From: Ruminococcus flavefaciens
Lineage (GTDB): Bacteria; Bacillota; Clostridia; Oscillospirales; Ruminococcaceae
NCBI RefSeq assembly: GCF_900143025.1
Contig: NZ_FRCT01000005.1
Coordinates: 1-64,000, forward strand
DNA: 64,000 bases
Reading direction: 5' to 3'
Shown here piece after piece: positions 1 to 7,447 of the stretch. Both the position numbers and the translations under genes were made by a program. The notes beneath the pieces were generated by a model. The model saw only the letters and a program-made list of their open reading frames with translations, was not told the DNA's origin and did no database searches. Position 1 is the stretch's first letter. Each line of letters starts with the position of its first letter.

Positions 1-2
1 CA

Positions 3-560
3 TCAAAGCCAACCACAACATCTACTACAACATCAACTACAACAACATCAAAGCCAACCACAACATCTACAACATCAACTACAACAACATCAAAGGCAAC
101 TACAACATCTACAACAACATCTTCAACAACAACATCTGCTCCTACAACAACACTTCCTGTTGTTACAGTTAAGTACGGTGACGTAAACAACGACGGAAAC
201 ATCGACGCAGTTGATGCTTCAAATGTTCTCCGCCAGTATGCACTCATCGCTACACATCAGGACAGCATATTTACAGAAGAGCAGATAGCTGCTGCTGATG
301 TAAATAAGGACGGTAATGTAGATGCAGTTGACGCTTCAATAATTCTCAGATACTACGCTTACTTCTCAACAATTACTGAGCCTGTATCACTTGAGAAATT
401 CATTGAAAACAACGTTATCGAGTCTTTAGAGCTTGAAGCAGACAAGGAAGCAGCTGCGCCTGAAACAACTACAACAACTACTAAGGCTGCAACAACTACC
501 ACAACTGCTTTACCTAAGACAACCACAACACTCGCTGTTCCACAGACAACAACCAAGTAA
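3..560 (+). CDS. C-terminal part of a Thr-rich, dockerin-containing secreted protein (5' end outside window)
   Basis: The open frame runs in from the left edge with no start and stops with TAA at 558-560. It begins with about 50 residues of Thr/Ser/Lys/Pro-rich linker. A type I dockerin follows, with two calcium-binding loops (GDVNNDGNIDAVDAS and DVNKDGNVDAVDAS) each followed by an F-helix ending in YYA or QYA. Dockerins bind cohesins on scaffoldins, so this protein should be attached to the cellulosome. Unusually, the dockerin is not terminal: about 50 more residues follow, ending in another TTT-rich tail. The catalytic or binding module lies upstream of the window and cannot be named. The gene ends just before a strong terminator. 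Confidence 0.9.
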   Translation, partial: SKPTTTSTTTSTTTTSKPTTTSTTSTTTTSKATTTSTTTSSTTTSAPTTTLPVVTVKYGDVNNDGNIDAVDASNVLRQYALIATHQDSIFTEEQIAAADVNKDGNVDAVDASIILRYYAYFSTITEPVSLEKFIENNVIESLELEADKEAAAPETTTTTTKAATTTTTALPKTTTTLAVPQTTTK

Positions 561-587
561 GTCTTACAGCGACTGAAACAAAACAAA

Positions 588-620
588 GAGAGTCCCCGTG
601 ATATACGGGGACTCTTTTTA
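588..620 (+). terminator. Rho-independent terminator of the dockerin gene
   Basis: An 11-base stem (AGAGTCCCCGT paired with ACGGGGACTCT) with a 5-base loop and a T-run lies 28 bases after the stop codon. Confidence 0.9.
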
Positions 621-627
621 TGGCATG

Positions 628-657
628 AAAAAGCTCCGCGATTTGCGGAGCTTTAAT
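628..657 (-). terminator. Rho-independent terminator of the sigma/membrane-protein operon
   Basis: The stem AAAGCTCCGC/GCGGAGCTTT is followed by T residues on the minus strand, just downstream of the stop at 662. It sits back to back with the plus-strand terminator at 588-620. Confidence 0.85.
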
Positions 658-661
658 TTGA

Positions 662-2488
662 TCAATAATGTAAAAGGCAGCCTAATATCTTTCCGTCATG
701 ACCGCGAATGAATAATTTTGTTGATGCTCCTTCACTCAATGCAACGATATATGGTCCCTGACCGTCTGTACGTTTCCAGCTTGGAGCGGTTGGGCGTACA
801 ACCCATATATCGAATTCATCATAATAATCAGCTATGATAGCTGGTCTTTCTCTGTAATATTCAACTTCGGGATCATGATGTGGCTCTTTTTCAAGCCAAT
901 CCATATACTCCTGACCTTTTTCGTTCAGGAGCACATTTCTTGCTTTTTCTATAGCGTCCTGTTCATCAATAATTTCACCGAGTTCTCTTTCTACAGAAAG
1001 ATGTTCAGCTTCATAAACCATATAGTTTATTACGTTTTTGAAATCGATTCTGCCTTCATCAGTCATGTGTTCAAAGCCATCATTATTCATGGTGTTGTAG
1101 TATAAGTAATTACCAATTATGGACTTATAAGCAGTGTCAAGCAGTTCTTTTTCTTTTTCCTCCTCAGTCTTTTCAGGTGCCGGTTCATCTGTTTCCTCAG
1201 GAGGCGGAGCCTGTTCGGTTGTGGTAACTGTAGTAGTTACAGTTGTAGTTGCAGATGTAGTTACAGTTGTTGTAGTTGTTTTTTCCTCGAAGGAATATTT
1301 ATCATCGTACTTACCGCTTGCAATGTCATTGAGAACAGTCTCAAACTCATTTATGTCGATATAGTAGTTTGTATATCCTGTAGGGATATTATTGCTTTCT
1401 GTCAGCTCATATTCACAGAGGCTTACAGAACCATTGCTGCCGATATAGTAGGTCAATCTGCGAGTAGTTGTGTCGCTTGTCTTATAGTAGCAGGCAACGT
1501 TATAAAGCTTATCATTGCCGTCATAACTGATATCATTAACAGGGTGTTGCAGCATACCAACGAAATCATCTCTGAGGAAGCCCTGAAGTGCCTTGAATGA
1601 CTTGCCGCCTTCGGAAATGACCTCATCGGAATTGTATTCCTTACAACGTTCAACCATACCATTCTGGAATTCGCCCTTAGTGAGATATTTTTGCTCTCTT
1701 TTGGAGAGGTATTGGCTTGTATCGGGGATATTACTGTTCCAGATATCCTGTACGCCCTTATCAAAGGCTTCATAATCAATATCATATACCGAGCTTTCTA
1801 TGATAGGATAATAATAGTTGTTTCCGTCGGGCTGACATTTTTCGGCTGTATAATATGCTTTTCCGTATTCTGTAACATAGACATAATACCATATATCACC
1901 CTTTTGCCAGCTGATCCCATAAGTCCTTGCGTTATCATTGCCTTCAAAATTATGGAAATCAGGGATATCCTTTTCTTCGATATCAGTTCCTTCGCCCCAG
2001 TTAAAATTATTCAGAAATACAGCAAGCTTATCATATGTTTCATCTGAATAATCATCTGAATATTCAGTCTCAGTGAGAAGCCATAAGTTGAAGTATTCCT
2101 GCCTGAAATCAACAAACGGTGAAACTGCACCTGAATCAACGATATTATCAGACTCTGTCGATTCCGTGTAAATAACCTCTTCCTCGGGCAAAGCAGATTT
2201 ATTAGCCTTGTTCTTGTGTAGCAGGAAACCTGTTGCACCTATGCCTGTTACCAGTACGGCAGCGGCAGCCAATGAGCTTACTATTCTCATTGTATTGCTT
2301 GAGGAGCTTATATTTTCAGTTCCGCTTACTACCTCGGTGTATTCATCTTCATTTGTTTTTGGGGCTTCTGTTTTATTATTATTTGCAGAAAAAAGCTTTT
2401 TTAACTTAGAGTTTTTCATTTTCTTCTCCTCCTCATATTGAGCTATGCGGCGGTGTACATTCTCGATCATCTCTTCATGTTTCAACAT
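662..2488 (-). CDS. Putative anti-sigma / sigma-partner membrane protein with a repeated ectodomain
   Basis: This is a 608-residue single-pass membrane protein: a cytoplasmic N-terminus of about 67 residues, one membrane segment at about 68-91, then a long outside part. The ectodomain has two copies of a repeat seen again in the protein at 32764-34983. The hallmarks are a W-ending helix (LAVFLNNFNW) and a later Y-x-ID-x-x-x-F-x-x-x-x-x-I motif (YDIDYEAF, YIDINEF). A TTTTVTT-rich linker and an acidic Pro/Glu stretch then lead to a C-terminal domain of about 130 residues. I chose the ATG at 2488 because GGAGGGG lies 7 bases upstream. That start overlaps the sigma gene by 14 bases, so translation is probably coupled. 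Position and topology suggest an anti-sigma factor or sensor. No named anti-sigma domain is recognised, so the function is inferred. Confidence 0.75.
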   Translation of the reverse strand: MLKHEEMIENVHRRIAQYEEEKKMKNSKLKKLFSANNNKTEAPKTNEDEYTEVVSGTENISSSSNTMRIVSSLAAAAVLVTGIGATGFLLHKNKANKSALPEEEVIYTESTESDNIVDSGAVSPFVDFRQEYFNLWLLTETEYSDDYSDETYDKLAVFLNNFNWGEGTDIEEKDIPDFHNFEGNDNARTYGISWQKGDIWYYVYVTEYGKAYYTAEKCQPDGNNYYYPIIESSVYDIDYEAFDKGVQDIWNSNIPDTSQYLSKREQKYLTKGEFQNGMVERCKEYNSDEVISEGGKSFKALQGFLRDDFVGMLQHPVNDISYDGNDKLYNVACYYKTSDTTTRRLTYYIGSNGSVSLCEYELTESNNIPTGYTNYYIDINEFETVLNDIASGKYDDKYSFEEKTTTTTVTTSATTTVTTTVTTTEQAPPPEETDEPAPEKTEEEKEKELLDTAYKSIIGNYLYYNTMNNDGFEHMTDEGRIDFKNVINYMVYEAEHLSVERELGEIIDEQDAIEKARNVLLNEKGQEYMDWLEKEPHHDPEVEYYRERPAIIADYYDEFDIWVVRPTAPSWKRTDGQGPYIVALSEGASTKLFIRGHDGKILGCLLHY

Positions 2489-3035
2489 ATTCAAACCCCT
2501 CCGTTTCAAGCTGTGATCTGAGTGATTTACGAGCACGATATAAAATGGATTCAAGGCTGCGGAGACTCTTTTTCATGATCTTTGCAGCTTCCTTGTTGCT
2601 GAACCCCTCAAAATATATAAGCCATAATACCTGCTGATATTTTTGCGGGAGCTTTCGCATTGCCTTATGAATAGTTATCTGCTGCTCTTTTTTGATGTAA
2701 GCTTCTTCGATATAAGCCTCATCATCAGTCATTTCAGGTATATCATCAATAGAAACACAAGCTTTTCGGGAATACTTGCGAAGATGATCTATTGCGATAT
2801 TTCTGCCTATGGCATAAAGCCATGTCTTGAAGGAGCTTTTTCCCTTAAACTTTGGCTTTTTTGTACCCAGAAGTACAAAAGTGTCCTCTGTAAGCTCTTC
2901 TGCGGTATGGACATTGTCCACTATGCTTGTCAGGTAGAGTATCAGACCGTCGCTGTATTCTATTATTATATTATCTAATTCGTGTACATCACCATTGTCA
3001 AGAAAACGGCGGTAGCTACTTGCACCGTTATCCAT
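2475..3035 (-). CDS. RNA polymerase sigma-70 factor, ECF type
   Basis: This 186-residue protein has the two-domain layout of extracytoplasmic-function sigma factors. Region 2 includes FKTWLYAIGRNIAIDHLRK, which binds core polymerase and the -10. Region 4 includes LPQKYQQVLWLIYFEGFSNKEAA with a helix-turn-helix for the -35. There is no region 1.1 or 3. It is the first gene of a two-gene operon; the membrane protein downstream overlaps it by 14 bases and probably holds it inactive until a signal arrives. The RBS is AAGGGAG a few bases before the ATG. Target promoters cannot be determined here. Confidence 0.9.
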   Translation of the reverse strand: MDNGASSYRRFLDNGDVHELDNIIIEYSDGLILYLTSIVDNVHTAEELTEDTFVLLGTKKPKFKGKSSFKTWLYAIGRNIAIDHLRKYSRKACVSIDDIPEMTDDEAYIEEAYIKKEQQITIHKAMRKLPQKYQQVLWLIYFEGFSNKEAAKIMKKSLRSLESILYRARKSLRSQLETEGFEYVET

Positions 3036-3330
3036 AGGCGACTCCCTTCCGAAAGCTTTTACGGGCTTTCATTTATTAGACGATATCAGAAGAAAAAACT
3101 ACGCGCTTTTTTCTGAAAATTTTTTAGACTTTTTGATTTGTATTATGTGCTGCAATTTGGTGCGGATTTTTGTAAGTTTTGACATTGCAGACATGGATAA
3201 AGAACTTTTATATATTCTACCATAATACGATATTAATTTCAACTGTTAAACCTGTATGCAAATTTCAACAGCGTATGAGGAATACAAAGAGTTCACAGAG
3301 CATAACCTCTGCGAGCTTTATTATTGAGAA

Positions 3331-4065
3331 TTATTTCATAATAATGAAAGCAGCGTTCTGTTTATCTCTGTCGCCGCGCCTGTATGAGTAGAAAGACTTG
3401 TCGCAGCAGGTGCAGCCGCCAATGACAAAAATGCTTTCGGTGTTTATGCCTTCTGTTTCAGCCTTAACTTTTACAGCCTCCGCAAGGTCAAGGAACAGCT
3501 TATTATCCCTGACAGAGAATATTTTTTCAAGCTCACAGGCAGTGAAGGCGTCATGGTATTCATTGCGTACATCTTCTCCCACTTCATAGCACTCCGCACA
3601 AATATGAGGACCGATAATGACCTGTATTTCCGCAGCAGAAGCTCCAAGCTCCTTCATGCGCTCAATTGCGTTATGTATCAGTTCACCTGCCGCCGAACGC
3701 CAGCCGCAGTGGAGAAGTCCTATTACTTCTGCTTTTTTATCTATCAGGTATATGGGGACACAGTCTGCTGCGAGGACGCTGAGGACTATGCCTTTTTCGT
3801 CAGTTACTATGCCGTCCACCTTTTTTAAGATATTATCCTTTATAACGCCCGTGCCGCCGTGCTCAATGCCAACAGCTCCTACCTTGCAGCCGCTTGCCTG
3901 ATATGGACGTATTATACGGGATAAGGGCACTCCGAGAGTATCACCGAGAGAAGAATAGTCACTTGTTGGCGGATCGGACGGAGCATTTCTTGTCCAAATA
4001 CCGTTCAAGCCCGAAGTAAAGCCGCCGAAGCAGAGTTCATCGTTTATAACAGTTATGCTTTTCAT
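3331..4065 (-). CDS. pgeF: Peptidoglycan editing factor PgeF (laccase-domain / DUF152 family)
   Basis: The 244-residue protein carries the family's metal-site motifs: ADCVPI near the middle, LHCGWR about 45 residues later, IGPHICAECYEV, and a C-terminal GGCTCCDKSFYSYRR. Family members, long annotated as polyphenol oxidase or laccase, are purine-nucleoside-acting cytosolic enzymes; in E. coli YfiH removes L-Ser-containing precursors and was named PgeF. Length is normal and there is no signal peptide. It has its own promoter at 4099-4127 and an RBS (GAGG) before the ATG. It reads the same way as the sigma operon, with about 295 bases between them. Confidence 0.9.
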   Translation of the reverse strand: MKSITVINDELCFGGFTSGLNGIWTRNAPSDPPTSDYSSLGDTLGVPLSRIIRPYQASGCKVGAVGIEHGGTGVIKDNILKKVDGIVTDEKGIVLSVLAADCVPIYLIDKKAEVIGLLHCGWRSAAGELIHNAIERMKELGASAAEIQVIIGPHICAECYEVGEDVRNEYHDAFTACELEKIFSVRDNKLFLDLAEAVKVKAETEGINTESIFVIGGCTCCDKSFYSYRRGDRDKQNAAFIIMK

Positions 4066-4098
4066 ATATCATTACCTCATAGTCAGTTGAATGATTAT

Positions 4099-4127
4099 AT
4101 TATAACATCTCAGCAAGGGAATGTAAA
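4099..4127 (-). promoter_or_regulatory. Sigma-A promoter of pgeF
   Basis: On the minus strand TTTACA and TATAAT are separated by 17 bases. Confidence 0.7.
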
Positions 4128-4142
4128 TGCTTTTCCAGACAT

Positions 4143-4177
4143 AAAAAACCGCCTGTCGGGATTGACAGACGGTTTTT
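4143..4177 (-). terminator. Terminator of the CotH-dockerin gene
   Basis: A hairpin (AAAACCGCCTGTC / GACAGACGGTTTT) with a T-run on the minus strand lies 8 bases past the stop codon. Confidence 0.85.
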
Positions 4178-4184
4178 GGAATTA

Positions 4185-6914
4185 TCAGAATGACTTTATC
4201 TCGCCCGAAATAAACTTTTTGAGAAGAGCGAGGTCATCAACGTTTACAGCCTTGTCGCCGTTGATATCGGCTGCTTTAAGGTTGTCTGAGCTGCCTGAAA
4301 CGACAGCCTTTCTCATGCGGCTGAGGTCGTAGATATCCACAACTCCGTCGCTGTTAAGGTCTCCTAAGATATATTCTTCATCGGGCTCGTCGGTAATAGT
4401 ACCCTCCGAGTCTCCGTAAACTGCTTCTATTGTTGCATCTGAGCTGAGTCTTACTGTGATAGTAGGGGAGTTCTTATCTCCGCTTGTTATCTCCGCACCC
4501 TTGATATTCCAGCGTGTGAACTGTTCTTCACCGCTTGCGGCTGCGGAAATAGTGATGTCGTAATCCGAGTGGTACTTGCCGCTCCATTGGTCTATGCTTC
4601 CGAGTTTGAGCGTATTAAGGTCGATCGTGCCCTTATCGGCTGTATTAAGTACAGTGAGCTTATGGGGCTCGGAGCTAAGCTTCATTGCAGACCTTGTAGT
4701 ACGTTCTGCGTATGAAAAACGCTGAGCATAGAAGTTTGAGACTGTTGACAGCTCGCTCTCGAATTTACCCGAGCTGCCTGAGCTGAAACGTGAATAAGTA
4801 TCGGCTACCTGTTCCTTGAAATTATTCTTGTAGTAGCTTATTACCTCGTTTACCTTTTCAGGAACGAAGTTATAATTAGCCATATCCATAAGAGTTCTTG
4901 AGAATTCAAGTCTGAATGTCTCATTGCTGCTGAGTTTTGTGAACATCTTTGCAAGCTGGCTGCCGTCCTGTTTTAAGCGGCTGTAGCAGTCAGCCGAGAA
5001 GGACTTGTCGTAAGAGCCGTAAAGTCCCTGACCCGACTCAGTATCAAAGAGCACCATTCTCCACTTGCCGTCAGCATAAGGATTGGTCTCGTCGATAGCG
5101 TCAGAACGCCATGCGGTGTAGTTTCTCTTTGGCCAGTCTGCATTAGCCCAGTATATCTGAGCTGCAAAATAGTCCATAAAGCCTTGTATATCGACTTTTT
5201 TGCAGAATTCCTCATAAGATATGCTGCCGTTTGCAACGCCGCTGCAAAGGGACTCCCAGTCGCTGAGGTCGCTTTCGCTGCCTTCTTCAAGCTCGCCGTT
5301 TTTTATCATAGCGATATTGCTTTTTTTGATGCCATAGTGGTCACTGAGGTAGCTGTCGCTTATTTTCTCCATCATCTGGTATATGCCCCAGAATTCGCCG
5401 TCGATGAACACGATACATTCAGAGGTAGCCTGATAAGCGAAAGCTCTGTCGGTGATAAGGCTCTGGTTGATGCTGTCGCGGAAGAAGGCTGCGCCGTTAT
5501 CGTTGCCGCCGTTGCGGAGCACAAGACCGTCATACTTCTTGATAGCCTTGCCATTTTTAGCCTTAGTAGCCTTACCCGAGAAGAAATCGTACTCAAACTC
5601 AGGAGTACCGTAATCCTGGCGTGTGTAGATATTGAAGCTCTTCTGCGCAAGGCATCTTGAATAGTTGCCCTTTATGCGTATGCCCACATTCTGCTGGAGC
5701 ACCATTTCGCCGCCGTCAAACAGAGTGAAGTTAGCAGGACGCTCCCATTCTTTTCCTCTCTGAGTGTAGTTGGCTTCCATTTCCCAGATATTCATATTAT
5801 TCGGAGCTCTCTGCGGTTCGCGTCTGCCGCCATCGGGACCTGTATGCTCTTGTGGTCTGTTATCCTCGGGTCTGCCGCCCTCGGGCTCCTTGTGATCGTC
5901 GGGTTTTTCTTCTTCTTTGTGCTCATCGGGATTTTTGTCGCCATAGAATACTTTTCCGAGGCAGTAGATACCTTTTTCGTAATCGAAAAGGTTATCGGGG
6001 TCTGTTACCAGTGATACCACCTTCATATTCTTGTAGTATCCCGAATTTGTTTTGCCTATGAAATAGGTCTTTGTAACGGGTTCGCTTATGCGTCCCTCAC
6101 TGTCAACGGAAACAGCGCGTATAAGTGCAGCCTTGTCAACGGTCTCGCGGGGAGCCGAAGCCTTGTTTGGCGTGATATCGGTACGTGCGCTGAGGCGGTT
6201 CTGAGTATCCGACATATCCTCAACAGTGATAGGTCCTGTGTACTTTTCCGACTCAGTTGTTGGGTCGCTGCCGTCGGTGGTGTAATAGATAGTACAGCCT
6301 TCCTCTGCGGTAAGGGACAGGGAGAAGCTGTTATCGTAAAATCCGCTTTCCTGTGAGAACACAGGCTGACGAACAGCCGCACTGCCTTCTGGGGCAGCAT
6401 TTGACTGGTCGGGTGTACACTTCAGTGTGTAGAACTCACCGCTTCCGTCGGGATACTGTCCGTAGGAGGTATCCGAAGCAAGTGCGCCTACATCAAGAGT
6501 CTGAGCGGTTTTGCCCTGTGAGTCGGTAAGTACAAGGGTCTCGCCCGAAGCTGACAAGCCGAAAGGAGCAGCCTTGCTGTCATTTACAGCGGCATCGGCG
6601 TCGCAGAATACCACGAGTCTGCCGTTTGCAGGTATATGAGTTCCGCTTGGGAAGGTATACCTGTAAGGCTCCTGCTCCTTGTCGGAAAGTCCCCATCCAG
6701 AGATATCAGCTTCTGACTTTCCGCTGTTGTAAAGCTCTATCCAGTCATAATACTTTCCGTCACCCGACTGGTAGGTGGAATTTTTTGTGCAGACCTCGTT
6801 GATGGTAACTGTACCATTGCTGTCTGCTTTTGCAGGGAGATATGCTGCTGACTGTAGCAGCATACCAAGACAAAGAACTCCCGCAGCAGTTCTTTTATTT
6901 GATCTTTTTTTCAT
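4185..6914 (-). CDS. Dockerin-bearing secreted CotH-kinase family protein with a lamin-tail domain
   Basis: This 909-residue modular protein starts with a signal peptide (1-31). An LTD/lamin-tail domain follows (about 34-145, YYDWIELYNSG, ISGWGLSD). A chitobiase C-terminal-like beta domain spans about 190-285 (TIYYTTDGSDPT). The CotH domain runs from about 295 to 720 (IRIKGNYSR, LRNGGND, FIDGEFWGIYQMMEK, FDTESGQGLYG). A beta domain comes next, then a two-loop dockerin at about 845-909 (GDLNSDGVVDIYD and DINGDKAVNVDD). CotH proteins are atypical kinases in Bacillus spores; in rumen cellulosomes CotH modules are common but their job is unclear. A roughly 45-residue Pro/Glu/His/Asp-rich stretch interrupts the CotH domain near its start. 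The RBS is GGAGGAG. It is monocistronic. Confidence 0.9.
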   Translation of the reverse strand: MKKRSNKRTAAGVLCLGMLLQSAAYLPAKADSNGTVTINEVCTKNSTYQSGDGKYYDWIELYNSGKSEADISGWGLSDKEQEPYRYTFPSGTHIPANGRLVVFCDADAAVNDSKAAPFGLSASGETLVLTDSQGKTAQTLDVGALASDTSYGQYPDGSGEFYTLKCTPDQSNAAPEGSAAVRQPVFSQESGFYDNSFSLSLTAEEGCTIYYTTDGSDPTTESEKYTGPITVEDMSDTQNRLSARTDITPNKASAPRETVDKAALIRAVSVDSEGRISEPVTKTYFIGKTNSGYYKNMKVVSLVTDPDNLFDYEKGIYCLGKVFYGDKNPDEHKEEEKPDDHKEPEGGRPEDNRPQEHTGPDGGRREPQRAPNNMNIWEMEANYTQRGKEWERPANFTLFDGGEMVLQQNVGIRIKGNYSRCLAQKSFNIYTRQDYGTPEFEYDFFSGKATKAKNGKAIKKYDGLVLRNGGNDNGAAFFRDSINQSLITDRAFAYQATSECIVFIDGEFWGIYQMMEKISDSYLSDHYGIKKSNIAMIKNGELEEGSESDLSDWESLCSGVANGSISYEEFCKKVDIQGFMDYFAAQIYWANADWPKRNYTAWRSDAIDETNPYADGKWRMVLFDTESGQGLYGSYDKSFSADCYSRLKQDGSQLAKMFTKLSSNETFRLEFSRTLMDMANYNFVPEKVNEVISYYKNNFKEQVADTYSRFSSGSSGKFESELSTVSNFYAQRFSYAERTTRSAMKLSSEPHKLTVLNTADKGTIDLNTLKLGSIDQWSGKYHSDYDITISAAASGEEQFTRWNIKGAEITSGDKNSPTITVRLSSDATIEAVYGDSEGTITDEPDEEYILGDLNSDGVVDIYDLSRMRKAVVSGSSDNLKAADINGDKAVNVDDLALLKKFISGEIKSF

Positions 6915-7024
6915 GTTCTCCTCCGATAATTTAGATTAATCATCCTCATTGATCCGATATTACCGGAACATTTTCTGTCTTATAGATTCCCTGTCATTTG
7001 TTTACGTCCTCATTTACTAAACAC

Positions 7025-7053
7025 ATTATATCACTTTTTTGCATAATATTCAA
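7025..7053 (-). promoter_or_regulatory. Sigma-A promoter of the CotH-dockerin gene
   Basis: Minus-strand TTGAAT, 17-base spacer, TGA-TATAAT (extended -10). Confidence 0.8.
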
Positions 7054-7113
7054 TAGTTTATGACGATTTGTTATTTAATTGACCTTATGAAGATAATTAT
7101 TGAAGGAAAGCCT

Positions 7114-7235
7114 GTGTCAGTCATTAGCCGTTAGGCTTTAGCCTTTAGCCCTTAGCCTGTAGGGGCGCACAGTGTGCGCCCGCCGATAAGTGAGTAGAAA
7201 GTAGAATTCTGTAGGGGCGGATATTATCCGCCCGC
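7114..7235. repeat. Interspersed palindromic repeat block (TTAGCC runs plus GC hairpins)
   Basis: A run of imperfect TAGCCNTTAG units is followed by two short perfect palindromes, GGGCGCAC-AGT-GTGCGCCC at 7163-7181 and GGGCGGAT-ATT-ATCCGCCC at 7215-7233, each preceded by CTGTAG. A related block with the same first palindrome and the same TTAGCC units lies at 42887-43036. Confidence 0.75.
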
Positions 7236-7317
7236 AATTCCAAAAAACAAACGCAAATCTTAATAATACACAAAAACAAGCACCGTGATTTATGCAAAAC
7301 AGAGAAACGAAAATTTA

Positions 7318-7380
7318 TTTTTTCAATAATCAATGGTTTTCCATTGATTTTCACCGTTTTTCAGCCCCCTTATGAAAGGA
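7318..7380 (+). repeat. Dispersed leader-like element, copy 1 (orphan)
   Basis: About 60 bases contain the hairpin TCAATGG-TTTT-CCATTGA (7330-7347) and end in CCCCCTTATGAAAGGA. The same element occurs at 44924-44984, directly upstream of a phage-tail-like cassette. Here no plus-strand gene follows, only the terminator of the opposing gene. Confidence 0.75.
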
Positions 7381-7401
7381 GCAATTAATATCACAAAAAA
7401 T

Positions 7402-7431
7402 AAAAAGGCAGATAAAAAAATCCGCCTTTAG
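7402..7431 (-). terminator. Terminator of the metallophosphoesterase gene
   Basis: The minus strand reads AAAGGCGGA, a T-rich loop, TCTGCCTTTTT, 17 bases past the stop. Confidence 0.7.
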
Positions 7432-7447
7432 TGTAGTTAGTTTTGAT

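Larger units (their letters stand above)
6915..7447. other. Intergenic region: promoter, small palindromic repeats and a leader-like repeat
   Basis: No gene is seen. The region holds the promoter of the CotH gene, a block of TTAGCC-rich sequence with two short GC palindromes, one copy of a dispersed 60-base element, and the terminator of the phosphoesterase gene. Each is listed separately. Confidence 0.6.

Noticed and set aside
1-140. Short tandem CAACATCTACAACA-like repeats that could suggest a CRISPR-like array
   Set aside because: They are in frame and encode a Thr/Ser linker; there are no spacers.
662-2554. Longer reading of the first membrane protein starting at 2554
   Set aside because: The extra 22 residues lie inside the sigma gene and have no RBS; GGAGGGG points to the ATG at 2488.
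7318-7440. Short peptides starting at ATGAAAGGA after each copy of the dispersed element
   Set aside because: They would be 12-19 residues without an RBS and are not conserved between the two copies beyond the first three codons.
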